Below are positions 57,200-64,000 of a stretch of DNA of 64,000 bases, in pieces. This DNA is from Loripinus fragilis. Lineage: Eukaryota; Mollusca; Bivalvia; Lucinida; Lucinidae. The notes beneath the pieces were generated by a model. The model ran no database searches. It had not been told where the DNA came from and was given only the letters and a program-made list of their open reading frames with translations. Within the stretch, counting starts at the first letter, position 1, and every line of letters starts with the position of its first letter. Made by a program: the position numbers and the translations under genes. The stretch covers positions 30,601,164 through 30,665,163 of the forward strand of contig OZ026524.1 in assembly GCA_964019695.1 (NCBI GenBank), in the 5' to 3' direction.

Positions 57200-60090
57200 A
57201 ACCTGACAGTCATCATTTAAATGAGATGGTCATTATCCTTTGTTTTACATACCCTGATTATCATTGATTTTAGCAGGACAGTTATCAATTCCTGGAGGAT
57301 ACTTATAGTCTTTTTAAAATACTTAAAGTAAGGCTGCAAAGGGGGGGGGGGGGGGGCGATTGTGATTAGGATAAATTGCCATCCTTCAATGTCCACAGCA
57401 TTAAGCCCTGGACATAAAGCAACTAACCAAGTAGACAAATATGCAAGGTTTGGCTGTTTTGGGTCTTAATGTTGCAATTTCATCTTTATGCAATGTGCAT
57501 TTATATGGTTTTGTGTAAACATTATGGGACAAGATCACTACTTTATGGTATTTGGGAACAGCCTAATCAGGGTACATAGTGTGAGCTTCCATATGATCAA
57601 GTGCAATTGGATATATTATATGCACCAGATGTGAAAACAAAGAACATTTTCAGGATAAAAATTTAACAGGAGCAGGCTTAATAAATTATGAATGAGTTGA
57701 AAAAAGTTTTCCTTAATAATTAAAATTACTTAATTGCTTTCCTGATATTTTGTAAAAAATGAAAACGTAAAACCCATATCAGTGTATCAGTGAGACAGTC
57801 CTTAACAACAACAAATCTATCTCTATGAAAGAATAAACCTTATTTATATTGTTGTCTGCCCTCACAGCTGCTGATATACTTTCTTATTCTATATTGCAAA
57901 CGGTATGGACTCATAAAAGGCTTCCAAGATAAAAGTTATTGACCATAGAACCTGTCCCCCCCCCCCCTCTTGGGCTTTTTGTCACATGATTTTTACTTAT
58001 ACCACAATATATATGGCACAGAATGAGGTTTGTTAGCCATCAAAGAAAAGTCACATTATTATGTAACATCAAACTTATATATGTTACCCAAAAATATTCA
58101 ATAATATTTTGGTGCCAATGTTAAGGTACTCTTAGGCATAGTTACATAATTTTTTTAAGTTTGTATGTTCCCTTTTTTCATTGCAGAATGGCTTTTAAAA
58201 GCGTTTTGATCAAGCAGAAAGTGTTACTTACATTACTTCATGTTACATACGTTATATTTGTGAACTACACTACACAAATTACTGATTTCTTATTTAATAT
58301 CTTCATTTGATAAACTTTTATGCATATTTTAGTTCACAGTTTCATGACTCTCACAGGCATTTTACTGCCAAATGCAAAACTGCAAACAGTTAGATTCATT
58401 CACAGGATTATAAGAGTTGTACGCTGCTGAGTATGATGACCACAAATAGAATGTTTTATAAGGTAAAGACCTTTAAATTGGAATTGAGCACACACTCCTA
58501 TCTGTAAGCCTTTAGACACTTTAAATAATACGAGCATACTATACTATTGATAAAGAATAGTGTACGGCCATATTTAACATTTTCTGGTGTATAGTATTAT
58601 TATGCTTTTTGTTTATGTTATGTGTAGTATATATTACTTACTTTAATACATTCTATTCAATGCCAAATACTTTCTATAAATTTTACATCATGAGATGTTT
58701 AAATTATTTAAATCTATTTTTGCACTTAATATATATAGCTACTAGCTTGTACAAAATAGAACTTTATACCAATATTAAAAGTCATTGTTAATCCACATTT
58801 ATCTTTGCAAAATATAATGGGTTTTTTTTAACATTTTTTAAAAAAAATAACAACACGATTTTATTGGTTTGTTCAAAGTTATTAAGTTATAAATTCATAA
58901 CATAGTGGATATAATACAATTCAAGTAACAGCTGAATAAAGACAATTCCCATGTTCTGTCAATTTTAAGGTAACATATATAATTATATAAAACACATGAT
59001 ATGGTCCTATATTTGTCAAAATTGGCATAAATAATAAAATTTTAGCCTGAAATGCTAAGATACGTTGAATTAAGATTGCTGTAATATTTATTTGAATTGA
59101 TTGATTAAATTAAGGGTTAATGTCCCAGTAAACAACATTTCAGTTATGTCAAGGCTCCTCACAGAGGAAGGGAGAGAGAACAGAATAATATGAAAGACTA
59201 AATGGCCCCACAAATAACTAAGTTTGTCTCATGTGAAACAAATCTCATCCTGCCAACAAGTCAAATATGATGGCATCTCTCTGAAAGCTGTGACAGAGAT
59301 AGCACCTCTCTTTACCCATCAAACTGTAAAAATATGTGTCTTTATTTGATGCAATTACACTGCAAGTCATCTGTGTTCAATTAAAAACTACATGTAAAAA
59401 TAAGAACTAATTGATATCACTTTAGAACTCCTATATTTTAAGGTAACTTAGTAAACTTTGATTTTGCAGTGCATCTGCTGAAGAGCTTACATATATTTTT
59501 GTGGATTATATAAAGAGTTTGTAGAAGACCATAATGGCCAAAGCTTCAGAGGTCTTTTGACAGCCAATGATCTAGTGATATCTCTGTACTAAATATCAAT
59601 ATATTCGAAATTAAAGATGAAGCTGGTTTTACTGCATATTGTTTCTGTTGGGTGAATTTATTTTAGAGCGTTCAATGCGTTCAAGAGAGCATGATGATTG
59701 ATAAGAATTAGATCTGACTTCTATTTGCATAATAGGATTTGAGACTATTATAGGGTAACAGAGTTAAAATGGCTGTAACACAGTAAACCAAAATCTGCCA
59801 GAAACTAACATGAGCCATTTTGCACCTCATATTCTTCTATACATTTGATGCAGTTTTAGAAATTCATAGTGTATAAAATATCCCTGCAATGGAGGAGAGG
59901 CCATAAGCAGATTTTTATGTAACGTATGTTACTATTTGCATTATGGTTTCAATATAAGCATGCTACTCTATTATAATACACTGCTGGTAATCACTCTATT
60001 AACATGGCTGTTTAATATATTTGTGTGAGTTTTTAAGCCTCATGACTTTATTCTATGCTTTTTCGCAAAAACATGTCTTTGTTATTATTT
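57200..60090. other. Transposon interior, no gene seen
   Basis: AT-rich DNA with a G-run near 57,340-57,357, a C-run near 57,955-57,967 and a SINE-tail-like stretch near 59,115-59,160 (AATGTCCCAGTAAACAACAT). I find no transposase motif or conserved exon. Confidence 0.5.
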
Positions 60091-60093
60091 GAA

Positions 60094-60676
60094 AAGGGGT
60101 ACGTGCATTCAGAGGCTATTTTGGCCCCCCTATGAGGTCAAAAAATAAAAGTTGCTCTTCACAAGTTTCTTTGTATTAGTTTGTTAGAGCAATAGCCAAA
60201 GTGTAAAAGTCTGGCATTGATTCGACTTTTACGGTTGCTATGGTAACAAAAATGGCCGCCAAAACAGGCTGAAAATAGGAAAATGGCCATTTTGGAGCAA
60301 ATTTGAGACATGTAACAGAAGAATTAATATAAAGCACAAGCAAATACCAAAAAAATATTTTAACAGATTATGAGACTTATCTCGGCACACAATATATTAA
60401 AAGGTTTTTTTGGTATTTGCTTGTGCTGATATCTAATTCTTAAAATATCGGTCTCAAAAAGCCTCAAATTTGGCCTAAAATGGCAATTTCTCTATTTTAA
60501 GCCTATTTTGTCAGCCATTTTGGTTACCACAGCAACCAGTAAAAGTAAAATAAATGCCAGAATTTTACACTTGGGCTATCCTTCTAATAAACCAACAAGA
60601 TGAAATTGGTGAGAAGCAACTTTCAGTTTTTGGCTCTAGAGGGGGCCAAAATAGCCCCTTAATGCACGTACCCTTT
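60094..60676. mobile_element. ~580-bp foldback MITE (AAGGGGTACGTGCATT)
   Basis: AGGGGTACGTGCATT...GGCTATTTTGGCCCCC at the left is mirrored by GGGGGCCAAAATAGCC...AATGCACGTACCCT at the right. Symmetry continues to a centre near 60,385, where CACAAGCAAATACCAAAAAA faces TTTTTTGGTATTTGCTTGTG. Almost the whole element is one long hairpin. It is nested in the 5.6-kb transposon. Confidence 0.85.
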
Positions 60677-61095
60677 ATGAAGTGGTAGCTATTTTTAAAA
60701 GCATAAAACATTCTAAAAGGTAGGGAGCTGGTACTTTCAGTTTTTGTTAGGTTACTTATTTGTCTTTGTAGCAGCAGCAAAAATTAGACCAAGAAACAGT
60801 AATAAACATTTCATGAGATTCAACAGGCATATAATAATTCCCAGAAAAGGGGTAGTAATGCAAAGTGTAACATAAGTACATATGTAATAGTATGTTACAA
60901 TATCACAGGACACTTGTCAGAGGGTAACATTTTTTTAAATGCAAGACATTGGACTTCATGGAAATCAGGGTCAGCAAAAGCCCCATCCTGTGTGTGTGGT
61001 AAGGGGTGGGGGAAGGGGTTGGATTAGACCCATAGATATCCATGGCCTATCAGTCTGGATTTCATCCAGGATCGTGCTTCATATTTATTTTAATG

Positions 61096-61365
61096 AATGA
61101 AATATTGGTCAGCTTATGGCATTTTGGATTGCGATTTAAGTTGCTCTTTAAGGATCAATGTTTGGTTTCATATGATCAAAAGAAGCCTGTGTTGTGGGTG
61201 AATATATGCAGTAGTCGATAAAATATGGAAAATGAAATATGGGTCAGCTTATGACATTTTCGAATTAGATTTAAGTTGCTCTTTAAGGATCAATGTTTGG
61301 TTTCATATGATCAAAAATAGCCTGCAGTGTGGGTGAATATATGCAGCAGTCGATAAATGCAGACA
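61096..61365. repeat. 135-bp tandem duplication
   Basis: Two head-to-tail units starting AATGAAATATTGGTCAGC and AATGAAATATGGGTCAGC, sharing TTTAAGTTGCTCTTTAAGGA and GGGTGAATATATGCAG. Within the right part of the 5.6-kb transposon. Confidence 0.85.
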
Positions 61366-62338
61366 GCATTTTAGAACAATCGTTTCTTGACAGGGAAAGG
61401 TGAAATATTGGCACTGGTATGCATAAAATGAGAAAAATTATATAGCCCTCAGTATACAAGTCACCGTTCAGTAAAGTCGCAGTTGTCATGTACAATCCGA
61501 AAGCCAACGACAGCAAGTGACTGAACGGTGTAATGCTCCCACGTGTGTCATGTTTTCGCCATTTGCCATACTCTGGTTTTGTTTTGGCAAAACTTATTAG
61601 TGTTTTCTTAGAAAGTACTAATATTAGAAAAGTAAAACTCCTAATGACAGTGAATTTGCGTTTTTATGCACGTTTAATTCATGTTTGAAAATTCGAAAAT
61701 CAATCACCCGTTGTTGATAAACAAGTGATCAGTACCCAAATTCACTGAACATGGACACTGAAATAACATTTCAATCAAGCCAGAAAGTATCTCACAAATA
61801 TAACTTACTTTCTTTACCCCAAACACGCATATGCTGTTTTATTTCGTGTAAGAAAAAGAAGTTTGTTTAGGGTGTAAATGAATAATCAATACCGCAAGTG
61901 ACCAACCGTCCAATGTACAACATCGCAAGTGCCGTTACTGGTCGTACACTCGCAATTGTCCGGTCACTTCCGCTCCCTGGGTGTGTTCTTTGTGAAACAG
62001 GCAGAACAGAAATCAAGTGTGCTGGAACATCTGTGCTGGCGTACGCCGGAGTACTCCGTATTCCGAGGTGGTGTAGACAGAACAGTCACGTGACCTGTTC
62101 CAAAACAAGATGGCGGAGCACTGCCAGCATGTGTGGAAATATTTGCATCGCTTGATTTATTCCGGAGTACTCCAAAGTGCCCAGTTTTACTTGTTTATGT
62201 GGCTGTTCTGGCGTACACCGAGTACTCTAAAAATTGCTAAATCAAGTCCGCCCCTAGAGATTTCACGGACAATTTACTTCACGCTAGGTCAACCCATGAT
62301 ATTTGGTACCCCACTCATTGTTCGGCAGCGAATAAAAT

Positions 62339-63307
62339 ACAAGTATTAGCTTTTCAAAAAAGCTGGCGGTCGCTTAGCCCTATCATTGTATGTATTCTTG
62401 CCCACTGCATGCTTCCATTTTGAACTTCTAGAGCTTGTCCATGTAGATTTATTCTAAGCCATGGTTATTAACATCTGAACTGTGATTTGTTACCATTTAA
62501 CACATGCTTCCAGCTAGTTGTTGCTTGATCTTTTGAAAGCACCCGGCTTAATCATGGTACGTTATGGTAATGTATCTAGCATGCGACACATTTATGGAAA
62601 ATCATTTGACAACACTAGACAGCACATTTTTCTTAAAACTAATGCCAGAAAATCAAGGTCACAGTGGTCGTTTAACTGTATACGTACAGACACCGTGACC
62701 CCAAGATGTGTTCACAAATCAAATTTGGGATTCCTAGGATGTATGCTCGTGGACACGATTTTTCTAGATCTGATGGCAGTGGTAAAGGTGCGTGACGCTC
62801 CATGACCCTAAATGCATTAAGACACGAATTTTGGCATTCCTGCCTAAAATAATATAGAAGAAATTCTCCGCATATGATATGAACACTCAAACACCTAGGA
62901 CAATAAGGACAGTCAGTTTTATTACTATATGCCTCCCTTTGGGGCAAAAAACCTGTTTGTCATGGCCGTCATAAGACAGTGCCTGAATTCATAGTAATTC
63001 TATGTAATCAGATGTGGATGACAACCACAGAAGTACGTTTACCGATGTGAAGTTCGCTCGCACTCTTTGCCAATCAAGGACGTTTTGACTTTGGGACGTT
63101 TAACTTTCGCCAGCTTTTTTGAAAAGCTAATACTTATTGCGTTTATATAAGCAACAGGGCAAATTGACGCCTTCTTTGTGAAATTAGCAAACGAGCTTGC
63201 CTCGCTCTAAAGGACGCCCTACAGATTTCACGGACAGTTTACTTCGCGCTGTAGGTCAACCCACGATATTTGGTACCCCACTCGTTGTTCGGCAGCCAAT
63301 AAAATAA
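62339..63307. repeat. ~1-kb unit, copy 2 (uninterrupted)
   Basis: It begins CAAGTATTAGCTTTTCAAAA directly after copy 1 and ends TTCGGCAGCCAATAAAATA. It aligns with 55397-56396 joined to 61986-62338 and contains the empty target site of the 5.6-kb transposon. The closing ~90 bp (GATTTCACGGACAGTTTACT to CAATAAAATA) repeats the end of copy 1 (62256-62338). Confidence 0.88.
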
Positions 63308-63313
63308 AGCTTG

Positions 63314-63500
63314 AGCACGGCATAAAGCTTCGGTCAAAACCTGAATTTGATGTGTGTTTTGAATGATGTTTATATAAGCGGCCGGCCACGGCCGACCGCA
63401 ATAACCTAAGCACGACATAAAGGTTTGGTCAAAACCTGATTTTGATGTGTGTTTTGATTGAAGTTTATATAAGCGGCCGGCCATGGCCGACCGCAATAAA
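63314..63500. repeat. 95-bp tandem pair with TATA-like box and GC palindrome
   Basis: Two units start AGCACGGCATAAAGCTTCGG (63314) and AGCACGACATAAAGGTTTGG (63409). Each contains TTTATATAAGCGGCC, the palindromic CGGCCGGCCACGGCCG-type core and an AATAA(A) at its end. The arrangement resembles a small promoter followed by a hairpin and a poly(A)-signal-like hexamer, but no transcript is implied by sequence alone. It borders the LINE fragment. Confidence 0.85.
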
Positions 63501-64000
63501 ATGGAATGATCAACGAGGTCAAATGCTAAATACGGAAATCTATGAATAATGTTCCCACTATGTCTCCGTCATCCACTGATCTACTAATCTTATTAATGCA
63601 GTCTGACAACTAGATCTATGTTTTGGTCTGAAACCAGACTGGTTCTCATGAATTAAAGTATATTTATTTACAAAAAAACATGTGATGTTTATTAATATGC
63701 CTTTCAAAAAAGGTTAGAGATTGTGAGTAGGATTGAGGTTGGTCTTTAAAATTGGAGGGATCAGATTTTGGACCACTTTTATGTATCGGGAATATTTTTG
63801 CTATCTTAAGTTGCGATGGAAAACATGACGAGTCGGTGTTTTTGTTAATGAGAGATGTTATGGATTAAAGTTTTACGCCAGAGCCGTCATTTTATTTGCT
63901 GAAAATGATTCAATATGATAAAATACAACATGTACTGCTTTAATTGCTTAGATATCGCACTACATTAATAACATTGCTGATTTGCATAATTTTAAAACTT
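63501..64000 (-). pseudogene. LINE reverse transcriptase, N-terminal half (minus strand)
   Basis: Minus-strand readings include FPSQLKIAKIFPIHKSGPKS, NQSGFRPKHRSSCQTALIRL and, nearer the break, FDLVDHSIL-like text (motif A region), all standard for CR1/L2-type LINE reverse transcriptase. It is frameshifted and has stops. The element continues past the right edge of the window. Its missing C-terminal half is at 54430-55396. Confidence 0.88.

Larger units (their letters stand above)
56397..61985. mobile_element. 5,589-bp TIR DNA transposon, non-autonomous, TSD TTCTT
   Basis: It starts CACACCCAGGGAGCGGAAGT and ends with the exact complement ACTTCCGCTCCCTGGGTGTG, and the inverted similarity extends about 90 bp. 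TTCTT flanks both sides (56392-56396 and 61986-61990). The related sequence at 63164-63184 reads GACGCCTTCTTTGTGAAA without the insert, an empty site with one TTCTT. CACTTGC-type motifs recur near both ends in inverted orientation. CAC termini and a 5-bp duplication are features of Transib-type elements, but no transposase is present and the terminal 7-mer differs from the usual one, so the class is only a guess. Confidence 0.92.
55397..62338. repeat. ~1-kb unit, copy 1 (interrupted by a transposon)
   Basis: 55397-56396 plus 61986-62338 form the first of two head-to-tail copies of a unit starting AAGTATTAGCTTTTCAAAAA and ending TTCGGCAGCGAATAAAATA. Near its middle it carries CGCCAGCTTTTTCGAAAAGC, an inverted echo of its own start. 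Compared with copy 2 it has ~165 extra bp at about 56,085-56,245 and ~230 extra bp at about 61,997-62,235. An 82-codon frame (MLLDLLKAPG...) is shared with copy 2 but shows no known domain. Confidence 0.85.

Noticed and set aside
56397..61985. Firm assignment of the 5.6-kb element to Transib/RAG-like transposons
   Set aside because: Only the CAC start and 5-bp duplication agree. The terminal sequence CACACCC is not the usual heptamer and no transposase is present.
55397..63307. The two ~1-kb units as LTRs of a retrovirus-like element
   Set aside because: They are directly adjacent head-to-tail with no internal gag or pol region, primer-binding site or TG...CA ends. The only large insert is a TIR transposon placed inside one copy.

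Overview
This is eukaryotic DNA, AT-rich, intron-bearing and very dense in repeats. The best guess is a bivalve mollusc. That rests on the compact exons of a conserved animal gene and on repeat families I associate with bivalves: tRNA-derived SINEs, short GGATCCAGATCAG palindromes, and foldback elements with satellite cores. The species cannot be fixed from sequence alone.

Only one convincing host gene is present. It is a DCN1-like (DCUN1D1/2) cullin-neddylation factor on the minus strand, running from a start codon at 17,230 leftward and off the window edge. Five exons join with correct phases: an exon whose only coding bases are ATG (17228-17230), then 16915-17128 (UBA domain), 10769-10937, 7739-7869 and 2481-2563 (start and middle of the PONY domain). 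This gives residues 1-200; the C-terminal part lies left of base 1. Its introns are packed with nested non-autonomous DNA elements. Many of these can be bounded exactly by terminal inverted repeats (TIRs) and target-site duplications (TSDs): five mariner-like MITEs, hAT-like, Harbinger-like and foldback elements, and several SINEs. A 94-bp piece of exon 3 is duplicated in intron 3.

17.5-29.7 kb holds a 2.6-kb TIR element with a 6-bp TSD (17536-20151), a gene-poor stretch, and a decayed CR1/Jockey-group LINE on the plus strand (about 23.8-26.8 kb). 29.7-38.85 kb is bounded by ~460-bp inverted repeats with a 6-bp TSD (TTACAA) and contains several minisatellites but no recognisable transposase. 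41.2-45.2 kb is a decayed Cys-rich protein-coding repeat split by a 3.34-kb foldback palindrome with 1.2-kb arms and a TA duplication. 45.7-51.3 kb is a second element with long inverted ends. It encloses a 188-bp satellite whose monomer is the same module that builds the foldback arms, so a transposon and a satellite appear to share an origin.

54.4-64 kb is a minus-strand LINE whose reverse transcriptase is interrupted by about 8.1 kb of later insertions. These are a ~1-kb unit in two tandem copies, a 5,589-bp TIR transposon inside the first copy (TSD TTCTT), and a pair of 95-bp repeats. The second unit copy preserves the uninterrupted target site, which proves that insertion event.

No rRNA, true tRNA, CRISPR or prokaryotic features were seen. 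Most short open reading frames here are chance frames in repeats.
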